Source: Scatophagus argus
Taxonomy: Eukaryota > Chordata > Actinopteri > Scatophagidae
Direction: 5' to 3'
Assembly: GCF_020382885.2 (NCBI RefSeq)
Contig: NC_058501.1
Span: 13,737,501-13,801,500, forward strand
Length of the DNA stretch: 64,000 nt
Positions 13,089 to 27,600 of the stretch are shown one piece after another. Numbering within the stretch: the stretch's first letter is position 1; the number at the start of each line of letters is the position of its first letter. Both the position numbers and the translations under genes were made by a program. The notes below the pieces were generated by a model. The model made no database searches and was not told the DNA's origin. It was given only the letters and a program-made list of their open reading frames with translations.

Positions 13089-16000
13089 ATGTTTGCCACA
13101 GCCACAAGAAACTTCGTGGAGGAGGTGGATCACGGCGGTTTGCTGATCCCGGTGTCCAGCCTGAATGACACCATTGCTGTTCTGACGGTGGTGGTGAAGC
13201 GTAAACGTCCCTGGTTCTGGCAGAAGCCCAAATATATTCCCACTGATTTTAACCTCAATGATCTACTAACAGGAGACACACCTATAAAGCCAGGTACACA
13301 TCAACGGCTTATCTACTTTTATATGCATCTTCTTTAATCTTATTTGTTAAAAATCTTCTTTGTGTTTGTGAGTTGGATTGACTCATTGGGTTAAGAAGAA
13401 ACACAGAAAACCTAAATGTTTGACTGTGTCCACAGTTGTCATAGAGACAGACTTCATCAAATACAATGGAATGTATGGAGACAACATTCAGGCAAACATG
13501 GACACAAATTTTGTCCACCCCAGTGTCCAGTCCAATTTGAGCCTGGAGGGTAAAGAATCATCCAAACTGCAGTCGTACTTTGGCGGCTTGAAGAAAGAGG
13601 AAGTGGACGTGCAGAAGCTGCTGCGAGACTCTAAAGACAGGTTAATTCCCCACCAGTTCCCCCTGAATCTGTTTGATGCAGTTTGTTTAAATGGGGTTAC
13701 AATGAATGCAGAAAAGTGTTGTAAACATCAGCCGATGTTCAGACCGTTTAAAGATCTACAAACAGCAGGGATGATCTTTGTCCATCCATAAAGTTGTACG
13801 CAAGCACAGGATGCTCAGTTGAATATTAACACTCACTAGAAGACTGCTTGTTTTTGGTTCAGGATGGATAATTTTTCTATTTAGGTATGCTAATTTTAAA
13901 GCAGTAAATCAGTTTAAAACAGTTGTTCACACAGTTACCAGTCTGATTAACACTGATGTTTGTTTTGTGAATTCATTGCCTCAGGATTCTGGACATGTCC
14001 CACAGTCTGGTCCAGCAGACGAAGGAGAAGCGCAGACGGGTGTTTGGGATTGTGAAGGAGCGGATTGTCACTTCTCAGCCCTGTTCTGTCATAGAGGAAG
14101 TGCAGCAGGGGGGGCAGTGTGGAGCAGGACTGGACTTCTGTGGACCCAAGAACCCAAAGGTGTAGTTTCATTACAGAAAAACTGACTGATTCTGAGGAAA
14201 TGTAATTTTATGTGAAGTAAAGGTTGGCATCAACCCCTGCTACAACATATCATATTCCAGGAGTTATTAGAGATGAATTCATTTCCTTTTTTTCCCCCCC
14301 TTTTTATTGTGCATTGTTCACCTCATTGTATTTTGGTTTTTCTTCCTCAGTCAGTGGTTCCCCAGGATCACTTTTCTTTCTGCATGCAACTGTGAGCTAT
14401 AGGGGTAGGCTGAGAACACAGAACAATATCACTTCAAACTAAGAAGTGAAGTTAATGCCAACTGAAAATTACTCTTGCTGTTCAATATTTTGATTCCTGT
14501 CTTAGGTGCTGTCAGTTGTTATTGTTGTTGCTGCTAATGTTCAGTCTATGGAGAACCTTTTGCTCTTTGATTCTAAGAGACTGATGATTCACTGTGCATG
14601 TCCTGGATAGATGAAAAGGATTTTAATTAAATGCCATGGTAGCCACATGAGAGATATCAAATCGACATACTTGCTTTACTCTGTTCCACTTCTTTTCCTA
14701 TTCAGTGGTACTAAGTTGTTTCAAATCTGCTGTGTTGTCACAAATCTGCAGGTTTCATTGAAAGAGAATGGCAGCTTGAGTAAAGACAGTAACGTTACCA
14801 TGGAGATTCCCATCCATACTACCATCGCCTATTCCCTTATAGAGCTAGAGATCAAACACAACGGTCGCTATGGTGAGTAGGCGTTCACTAAAGTCACAGT
14901 TGATTTGGATGGTCTTTTGAAGATTTGGCAAGAACCGTTGATTCTGTAGTTACATTTCATGTCTGGGTATTTCAAAGGTAACATGTTGCATTTTTTTTCC
15001 CACAGAGCTGTGTCTGATGTCAGACACCACTGGAGGTTTCGAGGTAGATGGTCCTGCTTGGAAAGGGATGTTTGGTGTCTCGGAAGCTCCTGCAGATGCC
15101 TCTGAAAATAGCCACCTTAGACAAGGTAAATTACTGTTTTCTCTTGGCAGGGAAACATGTGACTGTGGATGGTTGTTGCAGTTGATGACATGCTGAGAAA
15201 TGCATGTTGTTTTTGAGTCACAAAGGGCCTCCAGAGATTGTAAGGGCAGGGCTGTCTTATCAAAATCGTGATAACGGTTTAACATGCTTTGACCTATATT
15301 ATATTATATTAAAGCTGTCCATACTGTGCTGTCCTGGTTCAGTTTTTGATCACCTGCTTTTGTTTTTGCATGTGAGTGATTAAGTGTCCATTTTGTTTTT
15401 CTTTTTTTTTATAATTCAATGGTCTTGTCCTTGTTAGACTACATAATTCAATGGTTTAGTCCTCTTTTCCTCACTTTTGAGGACTTGTACATAGCTGTAT
15501 ATTGTACTGTGTTTACTGTACTTGTAAATTGTTAATTTATTACCTCTATATTTTATCATAACTGTTTTTGCACACTTTTTGCACTCTTTTTCTGTTCTTG
15601 TGTGCTACCACAACAAGTAAATTTCCCCACTGTGGGATCAATAAGGTTCATCTTATCTTATCTTATCTTATCTTTTTCTTTTTTTTTATTGGCAGTGCTG
15701 GACCAACTCCGTGATCATTTCCACCTGCTGTCTGCTCTTCCTGTCACCACAAGGTCCTCTCTGCTCCAGCAGATCACAAAGATTATGGAAGACAGAGGGG
15801 CCGTCGCTTCACTTCAGAGTGTGGTAAGTGAGAGGTCGTGCCAACACAGAAACGCTGTTATAATTTAGAGTTAGCATTACCCAGTACCCGCTTCGTTTGT
15901 CCTTCTCTGTCTCAGCTGGAGCAGAAGCACCTGGATATGAAACCTGGCCTGGATGATGTTGCTGCCACAGAATCTCAGAAACAGACCATCCAAGTAATTC

Positions 16001-16616
16001 TGGACCTTTTGGATCAGTTAGTTCAGACAGAGCAGTACACACCAGCTCTCGCAGCCCTTTACCTCATCGCCAGCGCCCTGGATGGTGAGAAAGATGTGCT
16101 CTGTGCAGTGTGAAATATTATTTGAAGTCTTCAATCTGTGGGGAAAACATCTGTTTAAGGTCAGAATGTTCTGATAACTTCATTTCCTTGAGTTCTGTTT
16201 TCAACCATCATTCAACCATCTTTCAGAATTGACATATGATTGTCTTGCTGTACTGAGGATGTGCTGCAGCTCCGCTGTGTTGCAGGCTCTGGAATTACTG
16301 GTTAGTTATGTTCTTTTTTTTTCTTACAAAGAAAAACACAACAACTTATGAGAGTTTTTTTTTTTAATTCATGTTCCTGTCCCACCTGTCCCAGGTTCAG
16401 TGCATATCGGGGGAAGGACAGATGCCTCTGAGCAGCACAGGGCTGGCTGCATTGACTCAAGACGTCTATGAAAAGACTGAACATCTTTTTGCCTCCTCCA
16501 ATGTGTCCCTGAAGAGAGACGGGGACATGGTAAAGACAGAAATAAACCAGCAGCCAGGACACCTTCCTGTGGTCCTGTGTATCGCAGTTACAGGCCTCGC
16601 CTCATTGGCTCATTGA
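13089..16616 (+). CDS. gsdme: Gasdermin E
   Basis: Gasdermin E is a host pore-forming effector of lytic cell death; cleavage in the linker frees the N-terminal domain to form membrane pores. Exons 13089-13293, 13436-13640, 13985-14159, 14752-14872, 15006-15125, 15696-15823, 15916-16084, 16227-16300 and 16395-16616 join in frame to 472 aa (human about 496). The start MFATATRNFVEEVD matches the family N-terminus. The pore-forming half covers roughly residues 1-245. A caspase-type site FEVD falls at residues 247-250 (15038-15049), in the linker. The remainder is the inhibitory C-terminal half, ending in a conserved hydrophobic LCIAVTGLASLAH. It lies head-to-tail with osbpl3 and converges on pals2, as in mammals. 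Teleosts can have two gsdme paralogues; I cannot say which this is. Confidence 0.93.
15478..15672 (+). mobile_element. 3' end of a non-LTR retroposon
   Basis: An AT-rich stretch ends in AATTTCCCCACTGTGGGATC, then AATAAGG, then about four copies of ATCTT. This layout is typical of the 3' tails of fish LINE or SINE elements. It lies in the gsdme intron 15126-15695, directly upstream of the exon at 15696. The left border is approximate. Confidence 0.55.
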
Positions 16617-18635
16617 ACTGAAGAGGTATTTAAGACCAACGGAAACATTAACTACTGCACTTGAAGGTGAAGGGGATCACACTTATCACGTTTATCAGTG
16701 TTCTTTTTGGTCTTTTTGTGCTATGGTGTTCCTTAAACAGTTTATAACTTATGTACTGGTGCTTAAACAGTTAGTCACTTAATTCTTTAGTCAGACAATC
16801 ATCGATCAAATCAAATCATTGCACTGTTTGTAGAAACAATCGCATTATTTTCACCGTTTTATGATTTTATAGAAAAAAAATTGCTAAAATTAATTGTCAT
16901 TAATGTTAATGACCTCAATTTTTTTGATGGCCATGGCATAATAAATAATAACCTTTAGCTGCAGCCCTGAAATAAACTATAATGTGCTCACAGATGAATT
17001 CACATTTGTGGGCACGATCTTTTATCTGGAATTTTTAATGAAATTTACCTGCCAGTTATCAATACGCACACTAATATAAGTATTTAGATTTTGAATGGAA
17101 GAGAAGGAGTTCAGTAACAGGCCCCTGGTTCTTAACATCTGATTTTGAGTTATCAGAGATGAATGTGCCTGATGTGTAAGAAACATCACTTTGTTTTTCT
17201 TACTGTCTTGTCATAGAGTTTTCAGGTTTGTATAAAATTGTCTGATTGGTTAATCTTCATCATGAAGACTTCCTCTCATGTTTTATAGTATATACTAGTT
17301 ATTTTATGTAGGGACTAACTTCTAGCTTCTTCTCAGCCCTCAACCCTGCAGGTCCACACCAGCTGCAGAATATTTTGTACTTTTTATTCTTTGTGGCTTT
17401 TTTAAAGAATGGGGTTTTTTTTATGTTGCAACTACAAACCTCCTGAGCACATTTAAACTTTTTTATTCAATTTGATGTCATATGTCTTTATTAGTTTCAG
17501 CGTGCTTGCACCTGTGGAGCTTCATTCTCTCAGGGAACAACATTAACATCACTAGATATTGTTTCAACTTTTCATCTGTCATTTTCATATGTTTATTTGT
17601 ATGGTCCTAAAAGAAAAACATATAACCTTAGACTGTTGTAAATGTTAGTCAATAGTTCTTCCAGAAGAACAAAGCAAAACCAAAGCAGATCATTAGAAAA
17701 CACCAGTTATTTATTTGACATCTGAAAATACATCTTATCTGAAATCTTGTAAAATATATATTTTTTATAAGTCAATATGAACTTAATTTCAAACAGTTAA
17801 GTTTTAGTAATATCACATCAAAAGGGATGGTTCACTGAGATGCAGTACCCTGTTCTAAGAGTCCTGTGGAAAGTTTTTCTTTTTTCCCCAAACAAACACA
17901 GCACCATACCGACAGGTCTAACAGTCAAGAGACACTCATGTGATCCAAATGTCTGACAGGCAATCACCCTAATTAATGTAATCAGTTGTGCTTGAGTGAA
18001 ACAGAAAATGGGTAAACACTACAGTATTACTTTTCCTTCTGCATAAAATCAGTGACTAAAATGACATTCCCATTTATGTGGCTAAACTGCAAAGAAGCCA
18101 GGGCAAGAATGTGCCCTGAGGAGGGAACGGTTCTCAAATATGACACTGTTTTACATGAACGAGTTTATATTTTGTACAATAGCAACAAAATGAGATGAAT
18201 TAGTAGAGGCATACACACTGTAAACTGCGACACTGAGGTATTGTTATTGAGCAAGCCCTCCTCGTTTATGCAGAATAAATATACTGGCTTACATAGGGAT
18301 GTAAAATTAAATTGGGACATAACAAAAATCAGCATTTGCTTTTAAAAACACACTGACGCACAGGCCAGCATTTTCTTCCAATCCACATGAATAGAAAGAA
18401 TTCTTTAAAAAATGGTTGTGCCAATAAATAAGTACACTTCCTGTGTGTTGCGAATTGCATAGTGTGCTAGGAAGCAATCTGGCAATTCAGATCAAGGTGA
18501 CTCAGCTTTGTGATGCAGTTTTGTGCAAGACCCAAATTCACACAGGGCTGATGTCCAACACTTTGTCCGGGTGTAAAGCACAGTATTGAATCCCCCTTCC
18601 CTTCAGCTCAGACAGCCGTGTCTGTCCAGTAAACA
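16617..18635. other. Converging 3' UTRs of gsdme and pals2
   Basis: No coding sequence was seen. A candidate gsdme polyadenylation signal AATAAA lies at 16971-16976. The rest is AT-rich and probably holds the pals2 3' UTR on the minus strand. Confidence 0.45.
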
Positions 18636-21600
18636 TCAGTAGACCCAGCTGACTGGAACCCACTGTGGCTCTATGAATAATCGTTCTACCACATCCTGCA
18701 GCTTGTCGAAGGCCTTGTCCAGATTGTCATTGACAATAGTAAGGTCAAAGTAGTGGCTGTATGCCCGGCGGATCCTGGCACTCTCGTCCACAGTCTTCTT
18801 CAAATCGTTCTCCTGTCACAGAAAGGTTAGGCCCGTGAGGATGACGGATGCAACAACTTTTCATGAGCAATGCATTGTCCATCATCATTTATGTTTTTAA
18901 GAACCTTAAATCCTCTCTAAACGTACCGTGAGTAGCTTGGTCGTAAGTCCAGCATCAATCACAGCTTTGTGCATAGCTCTTAGTGTGTCCAGTTCAGGAG
19001 CAGCAATAAACACTACAAATGGCATAAACTCAGCAGTCTTCAGCACTTTCAGGGCCTGAGCAGAGAATATATCATCACAGCCAAAGCTTTGGGGATGCAA
19101 AAAAATAATAACACACTGCTGGTACGTGCCTTTGACTAACCTGAGGGTTGACATCCAGGATGCAGGTGCGGCCTGCAGCCACCACTTCATGGATAGAGTC
19201 AATCTTGGTGCCATAAAGGTTGCCGTCGTACTCGCCGTGCTCCAGGTAACGGCTCTCCTTGATGTCCTTCTCCATCTCTTCCCGCGTCACAAAGCGGTAG
19301 TTCTGGCCGTCTCTCTCCTCTTCCCTCGGAGGGCGGGATGTGACTGGAGGTAAAAGGCGAGGGGAGGTGTTAACATGTAGCTGCGCGGGAAGTTGCAGAC
19401 AAAGCAACAACCTCAGCTGTCTGCCTCACACACTCACAGGGTACAGTGGTTCCATATCGCAGAGGATTCATGACAATAAGTCTGTTCTTCAGGCTCCGCC
19501 TCCCAACTCCCTGGGCTCCAATTAGAACCAGTGTTTTCCTCTGAAACGGTGGCATTTTGGCTACCTCCTCATAGATCTGCAGCTCATAACGGTCAAATTC
19601 TGTTCAAGGCAATACACAAGTGTGATGACCACTGAACTGTCAGCAATGTGCTTACAATTCAATGCTGCAAACTTGTCCAAAAAAAAAAAAAAAAACTCTT
19701 CTAAAGAGAAAAAATAGAACGGGTGGTCATACGCACCTGCATTTTTCGAAATGAGATACATCATTTTCTTCTTCTTTTTCTTTGCAGTTTGAGTTCCACA
19801 GAGCATACCTGAGACAAATTTTAAAAAGTACTACAGGCATAAGTTACCTGACTATCATGCTAAAGAAACAGGAGTAACATGGTGGCTGTGAGTTCACATG
19901 ATTTGTACTGACCTGTACCAGAACTTTCCCAGTCTCTTCTCACAAAAGATTTTCTCTTCTCCTCCAAGAACTGACTGGGGATGAGCCCAGTGGCTCCACC
20001 AACAACTTTGCGTGCCTACATGAAAAAAAAAAAAGAAATAGTTGAGAGATGCTGCGAGATAAATGGTTTCAAAAAAAGGAAAAGGAGTGCCATGCCTTGG
20101 TATCTGTCACAACATCTTCCTCCACATCTTTAGCTACCTCTTGCAGCTTTCAACAATCAATTTTTCCACACTACTTCTAATTAGCAGTGCGGTGTAGCTC
20201 GGCTCGAAGCAGCACCGTCCTTTGAAGCAAGATGTGCTTACTCACCTGCCACCAGTTGGGGTCCTCCTTGTTGACAACATGAAGGATGTCTCCCTTGGAA
20301 AAGGCCAGGCCTGCCTCTTTACAAGGGATCAAGTTGTCTGTGGCCGGATTGTAGTTGAAGTGTGGTTTGAGATAAACCTGCAATTTAGTGAGTGGAAAAA
20401 GATTTTAGAAAATGAAATCATAAAGAGGACAAACACAACAGGATCCATATTAACCTTAAACCCATATTAAATCAGAATGGTAAAATCAGCTGAAGAATGT
20501 CAGCGAAACAATTTGTTCATCTTGTTTCATAAATCCACCCATGCCGTGGCTGTAGAACAAACTAGTAATGGGTCTGACAACAAAATATCAAAATAATTTT
20601 ACAAAAATATAGCAAGTGCATAACCATTTCATTCTTTCCCCAGTCCACTCTTTGTATTCATAGGTAAGTTATATTTCAAGCTTTCATGTTCCCTTTCACA
20701 GCTGCCACCATTATCTGTGTTTACACTATTCTCTCTCCCAGTATCAGTTTTTTAAACAGATTTTATTGTCTACTCTGCATTTCTACTTCCCTTTCTGTCA
20801 ATGCTCAAAGGCATCGGGCTGAATAAGGGGGATGAACATTGACCACAGCTTTGAAAAAAGACCAGCGTGAGCAGTCATGGTTTTTCACCAACCACAATTG
20901 CAGAATCAAAGCAAAGCTATTCACATATTCTGAGTGAATTTTTAATACTACTACTACCACTACTACATAATTACTTAAAAACTCTAATCCACAAGTTAAA
21001 ACTCTCACTACAACTGAAGCCTATGAAACAGATAACCAAACAGTAGAATTAGATCATTCGATCCTCCCCGGCACAAAGGTCACTGTCTGACATAACCCTA
21101 CATAGTGCTCCTCCATGTCAGCTGCTGTGTGTGCCTGTTACTGTAAGAAGGAGGGGGGGGTGATAGTGTGTGTGGTGTTATTAATAGACCCCATCTGGGC
21201 TCAATTTTTAGAAGCCTGGCATTCTGAGATCACTCAGGTCAGGCAGCTCTCACCCAACCCCCGACAGGTACAGCCTTGTAAACACCTGAACATACACATC
21301 AACACAACCTGCATTCCGTTTTACTTGACAGGTTGCTTTAATAATTTCAATCATGTTTAAAAGAGCTAATCAAAAAACGCTCCAAAATGTACCAAGAGTG
21401 AATATCACTGATTTCCCAGTGTAACAGGATTATTCCTTTCTCACATGAAAAAAGCTTGACAGGTAACCATCAAATGCAGCCTCCTCTTTCCTCACCTGTG
21501 GAGGTGCCGGTGTGTCTCTGTAGCTGGGCAGGACCTTGAGTGTGATGCTGCCACTGCAGTCCTTCAACAGCTCTTGGAGTTCATGGGGGTTACTGCCGAC

Positions 21601-24600
21601 CTCACGACCGTTCACCTCGCGGATTATGTCCCCTGCATGCAGCATGCCTTGCCTGTCAATCGAGCTGCCGTGCAGGATCCGCGCGATCACCATCTCCCCC
21701 TGCTCCACTCGGAACGTCACCCCCTGAAAGAGAGTCATTTAGTATCATACATCCACACTTCATAAATCATAGGGGAGGTCTTTTTCATGGGGTTGGTCTG
21801 TCTAGATTGCTGTGAAAGAAGCAACTCATGTTGAGTCACTATGTATAACTGAGTCTACTAGATGGTCAGTAAAAGAGGACGTGTGAAACACCTAACAGAA
21901 CTGCCACATGTTAATTAATGCCTAATGGCTAACTCACCAGTGGCTCCCCAGTTTTCTTCTGGATGCCAATCATCCTGACTGCATCAGCTGGCATGAGCGA
22001 GCTTGTCATCGAGGAATCGCTGTTCACCGCAGCGTGGGGCATTTCATAGCACTTTGCTGCCACTTTGTCATGAGCCTCTATTAAACACTGATGCAGAAAA
22101 AAAGAGGAACAATACAGACAGACAAACTGAAATAAGAGGTCCATGCACCAAAATACTAAAAACCAACAGTGACTGACAAAAGCACTTTAAAGGCAGCGTC
22201 AAATGATAACGCTAAGTGGCAGTCACTAGTACTGGCACTGGCATTTGATATATTATCATGAAAAAGTGAAGACATAAATCACTTTACTACACACATTCCT
22301 TTATAAAAAATTTTTATGACTCCATTGATAAAGCAACATATAAAAGTAAATAAATCAGTTTTGTTCTTACCCTAACAGCCACAACACAGAGTTAGCACTG
22401 GTCAGAGACCACAAGTTGCATCGGGAAATGGGAAGGTTTACTGAAACAGTGGATGACACAGTATTCTCCTCCTCACTTTACCCGCATAACTCAGCATGCT
22501 ATTGGCCCAAGGGAGAACACCCCCACCCTCCCATGTTGCAGCTTGTAAGAGGACAAGAATATTAAGGGTGACAAGGAGCAGAGCTGCCTGACCTCCTGAG
22601 CTGCCAGCACTTCACTGAATATTAGGCAGTTGTTGGTGCAAAAGGCTCTGACATCCCTTAACAAACAAGTAGAATATAAGCTTGAACAGTCAGCAGCAGT
22701 CATCCAGCATCAATTGCGTGCCAGGGAAATGAGATCTAAGATACCTTAAAGTGAGGCTCCTGAAGGATTTTGGCAAGTTCAGCAACGGCAGCATCTTTTT
22801 CTGACAGGTTGTTGAGGGAATCCAGGATCTCTGTGACCAGCTGTACATTATCACTCCGCACAGCTTGTAACTTAACCTCCTCAAGACGCTCATGGGCCTA
22901 CACAAACAGACACAACAAAGAAATGACCACTTTATTTATCAGGCTGCTTGTGCAGAACTTAGAATGCAACACAGTAAACAAAAAAAAAAAAATCAAACTC
23001 TTTATTTGTGTTAAGGATGAGAAACATTTTGGTTGGAGGTACAAAAGACTCACAGAATTTTTGGTTGGTATTGCTGAGTAAATGACATTTTCCTAGATTA
23101 AATGCTGGGGCTGAAACAACACACTGACTAAATTTGGGCAACATGTGCATGCCATATTCAAACCATGATTCTTTTCTTATCTTATCTAATGCTTTGACTT
23201 CCTGGAAAACAGCATCTTTTTACTGTCTACTTCACACAACAGTGGGCATAAATAGACATTTTTGTCCACCCACCTATGCCCTTCTCATAAATTAAAGATT
23301 CCAAGCCCTTCCCACTGGCTTGATTCACCAGCCATAGAGAGCATACACTGGCCTTTGGCTCAGTCTTGGCAGATAGACAGGATGGACAATGACAACAGGG
23401 TGCACAAAGAGGACAACATGTTCTTTTACAGTCACTGTCTGTGTCAATATCAATGTATGTAGTGAAAGAGTACATTTCTGGGAACCTGCTGTGCTATGTT
23501 TAACACCTTTGTGTGGGCTTAAACGGGGAAATGAGATCCTGTGGTTAATCCCCATCCGCTAACACAACATTGTTTCAGGTGTGCCTTTGTTGTGTCCACA
23601 CAGTGCATGTCAAATTACAGAAGTGACACATTAAAGTGACACATTCTTGCAACTTTTATGTGAAACATTCACGGCTCTTGAACTAACCATGTGATATACA
23701 GAGGACAAAGACAAATAAACCAATCAGTACACATTGTACAGTATGACAATACACCAGAAGCTACAGCCCATCTAGCAGAGAATAAAGTAAAAGCTAAAGA
23801 AAGCGGTGCTAGTGTTAGAAATGAGGACAACAGCTTGCCTTCGTGACAGGTTTTCTATAGAAATCATTCTATTCATAGATACACTCGATGAACCTAATGA
23901 CCTCAATTTGCATTGGAGATTTTGTTCTGTTATGTAAGCCATTTACTCATCATGCTGTCAAACTCTTGGAGACCTGTGAAAAGTTAATTTAACTGATCTT
24001 AAAAGGAACGTTTCTATCTAGTCAAGCTTCAACAAACACATATGTTTGGGGATGTGTAACATTCCTTGTAAGTGAAGATGTACAGCAAACACTACAGAAG
24101 GTGTGTTGTACCACCCTGTGTGTTGCAGATCTGAGGCTCGTATCTCTCCTTTTAACTTTTGTAAGGCGACAGCTCCTTCAAGCAATTTAATCCTTGACAC
24201 GAGAACAGTGAGCCCACTGCGAGACTATATAACATCACAGGGTAGTACATTTCAAGATGCAGATTGTGGGTACATACACTTGTTCAAAAAGCATGTATGT
24301 TTTAGAAAGAGAGAGAGACTGGCCTGAACTACTTCCCTCTCCACCCCACAATGAGCATTTGTCCTTTGCTTACCTGACTGAGATCTGTCATTGAGCCTCA
24401 CAGGGTAGACTTGACACACACCTTTGTTTCCACAGACTCACAGTGACATTTGCTCCTCCTCTCAACTATAGGTAGAGCTTAATGACCAGCTAATGAGGTT
24501 ATAACTGTGTGTGTACTACATAGCGCTGGAGAGGCTGGAGTGAAGTGAGTCTTACCTTTGCAAGGGAGCGGACGATGGGGCTCTCCATGATGCCTCTGAG

Positions 24601-24672
24601 GAAAATTAGGTCAATATCTTTGGCTCCTGTGCCCGATGGCAGGTCTTTCAGGTTGTCCAGTACCTGCTGCAT
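18636..24672 (-). CDS. pals2: MAGUK p55 scaffold PALS2 (MPP6)
   Basis: PALS2 is a membrane-associated scaffold that brings together polarity and adhesion proteins at the cortex. Exons in coding order: 24672-24556, 22897-22745, 22087-21938, 21723-21496, 20377-20246, 20015-19919, 19808-19737, 19599-19438, 19343-19141, 19055-18927 and 18812-18636. They join in frame to 539 aa; human PALS2 has 540. Domains in order: L27 pair (residues 1 to about 110), PDZ (about 131-212, GVTFRVEQGEMVIARI), SH3 (about 217-285, ending NWWQ), a lysine-rich hook (AKKKKKKMMYL), and a guanylate kinase-like domain (about 335-527). The P-loop of the latter is GAQGVGRRS, the degenerate form seen in MAGUKs, so nucleotide kinase activity is not expected. 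The C-terminus is EPQWVPVSWVY. The first coding exon has an acceptor two bases before ATG, so the 5' UTR lies upstream. MPP2 is the closest alternative, but the start MQQVLDNL and the synteny favour PALS2. Confidence 0.94.
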
Positions 24673-27600
24673 GGCTGAGGGGGAAAAAAACTTGTCAGTG
24701 ATTGAGCTAAAAGAATCTTTATTTGCTTATGCGCTTGTGAATAATCACCTTAAAAACACAGACCGAAATGTTAGTGACAAACAAAGTGCTGGCACTAATG
24801 AATATAATTTAACTTCTGAGCCAATGAAAACTGACAAATAAACAATGTGACTATAGCGAGAAGTTAGTAGGCAAGGACAATAAGTGGACAGTCAATCAAT
24901 GGGCCAATTCACAGAGAACATCCCTTATTTCCATTTCAGCAGCAACAAGCACACAGAGTCACAAAGGAATTGTTCTACTAACAGATCTGCCTTGTAGAGC
25001 CTGAAACCACACAGCAAGAAACTCGAAAAACCCTAGCACATACAGCTAGTAGTTTGATTAATCATCCTGACAGCACAAATCACTGTCACTGGCTGTTTCG
25101 TACATTATCTTGGTCTGTTTTGTTATGTGTGGCTATTGTATTTCATAAATGGACACGTGAGAGCTCAGAGGCAGCAGCAAACACACCCACACAACTATCT
25201 CTGGGCAGTGGATACAGTCAATCTAAAGGATTTCAAATTTTGCACACAACATAGCAACAGTTCCTGTGCAAAAGATTAGTTAGGACTTAACTATCTAATG
25301 TCGATAGCTTACCTGTGCCAGACTTTGCATTGGCCACAGTCATGTTTAATATTCCTCAGCTCAGGACAGTGAAACTCTCTACAACAAGGTCAAAAGCCAC
25401 CCAACTGCCTGCTTATGGAAACCAGAGCAACTGGAGGGCTGGAGAGGGCAGGACACCAGCTCAAGTCAGTATATTGTACATTGTATGTACGGCAAGATCA
25501 CCAAACCATACAAGCCATGTCACAAAATGGTGCAAGCTAACATTTACTAATATGTTGCTGCTGGACAAACGCAGACCACAGTATTAAAGTGTGGCAAACA
25601 AAATAGCACAAAAAACATTTGTTTGTCTTGATGTTTGTTAGCACAGAGGGCTCTTAATAAATAAGAGAATAACAAAGAGAGCCATTGAGTGACAAAGGAA
25701 GAGTCTCCCATCATTCTGGCTAAAGGTTGTGCCAGTCACACACAGGGATGCCCCTGGGGGCTCTGTGCAAACACGATCTCCAAACAGACTGAGGAAAAGA
25801 CAGCCCTGCCAATAATTTAGCAGGCAGGTGAGCAAACAGAAGTATGGGCTTTTTAACCATAGGCAGTTTAACAGTGAACTATATAAACATCATAATTGCA
25901 ACATTGTACTCCATGCACAGTGCCAACAAAGAAAACAGACAGGAAAATAATCATCCAGAGCAAAAAGAATCAATAAACTCACCTATAAACAGTGTTCAAA
26001 TCATGGGTGCAGCACTCCGACACGGAGCCCCACGTTTCCTAGACAGCACTCATCTGGTACCTCTGGACAAAATTCAAAACAGAAAGGAAAAAAAAATCTG
26101 ATTATTTAGTGAAATTATCTTAGAAAGCCTAAAAACCCACCTCAGTATTAATAAAAGCAGCTCATGCAGGTGACTAAGCTTCTCTCTACCCTAACCTGCC
26201 CAGACTTTTCTTGTTCTTTTAGTAGTACTGTAATGCAGACATGACGATTGGCCAAATCAATCACATGACCAATGTCTGGTTAAAAAGACTCATTAGTACC
26301 ACCAAGTCAGATAAAGCTCAGTTCAGAACAAGTGAGACTGTGGACTATTAATTGTGTTCTGTGGATTTAAAAAGAATTAAAAGTTTCATTTTAATTTTTG
26401 TGTTCTATTGCACCGAATAACTCTGAAGAACGTAACAGTTACAGTCAACAGCAGTTTGTTCTGTCTTGCAGCTGCCCAAAACAGTCTAACATTATACACA
26501 GCATATTCTATGTGTTGAAACATGCATGATTTTCAGCAATGTGTCAGTGTTATAAACAACACTCATTTAATTCAACTAATTTACCACTCAGTGCTAATCT
26601 TTGTCACAATGCTAACAAATAAAATAAAAACTAGCAACCACAAACAATTTTTTAAACTCTCAAATATCAATATCAGTATGGATTTGAAAAAAACAATCCA
26701 GTTCTCAGTCAGGCTTTCAAATAGATAAGAACTCAGTCTGTCATGTGATACAGGCAAGGAAACATAACTGCAGGGCATATATTATATCAATGAAATATAT
26801 GTGAAAAGAATGAAGGCCTACAGTGCCTTTACAAAACCATGGTAACTGTAGTGACAGGCTTCAAATTTCCATGATACCGCTGCGTACCTTAGAAATGTAT
26901 GCTACATGCTTTCACCCACTTTGAACTCATAAACAATTCACGTAAGGCAGAAGCCAGTCTTGCTGAATGGGGCTCAGTTAAGGCAAAAAGCACTCCATCA
27001 AACACATGGGGAGCAGCCAGGCGGGGAGTAAACGCCTGGTACTTACGGTGGCAGGTTTATTAGCTTTTGGCTTCTCTGAACTGGTGGCAGAAGTGACTTA
27101 CACAGCAGCCAAATTAAAATCAGCCTTTGAGCTGCGGTGGTTTTTATGTCAAACGACACGCGCACTGGGCACGTGTTATCCACTTACAATGTAAGGTAAC
27201 TTAGTCGAAGATTTTGACTAGCCACCGTGTGTTAATTACCGATGGTAAACACTAACTTTAGCGTTACCACACAGCGATGGGGTATCATCTGAAATGTGTT
27301 AAACTGCGGCTGAACGCTGTCAGGTCCATATTAGCGTTAATTCCATCAGTGCCCGTCCCGTTCAAAGTTGCTGCTAGCCATTGCTAGTTCGTAGCTCATA
27401 TGCACTGCTAATTGTTGCTAGCAAACACTGATGTGCGCTTTTAGAGTAGTTTTCAGACAAATTGATAACTATCGTTACCTCGAACTACCCTTAACAAAGA
27501 AGCCGACAAAAACAACCCAGCTAAATCCGCCTTTTCATTACCTGTTGTAAAGTAGTAGCAACGAGTACCGCTAGCTGCATGTCCAGTTATCAGCTAGTAG

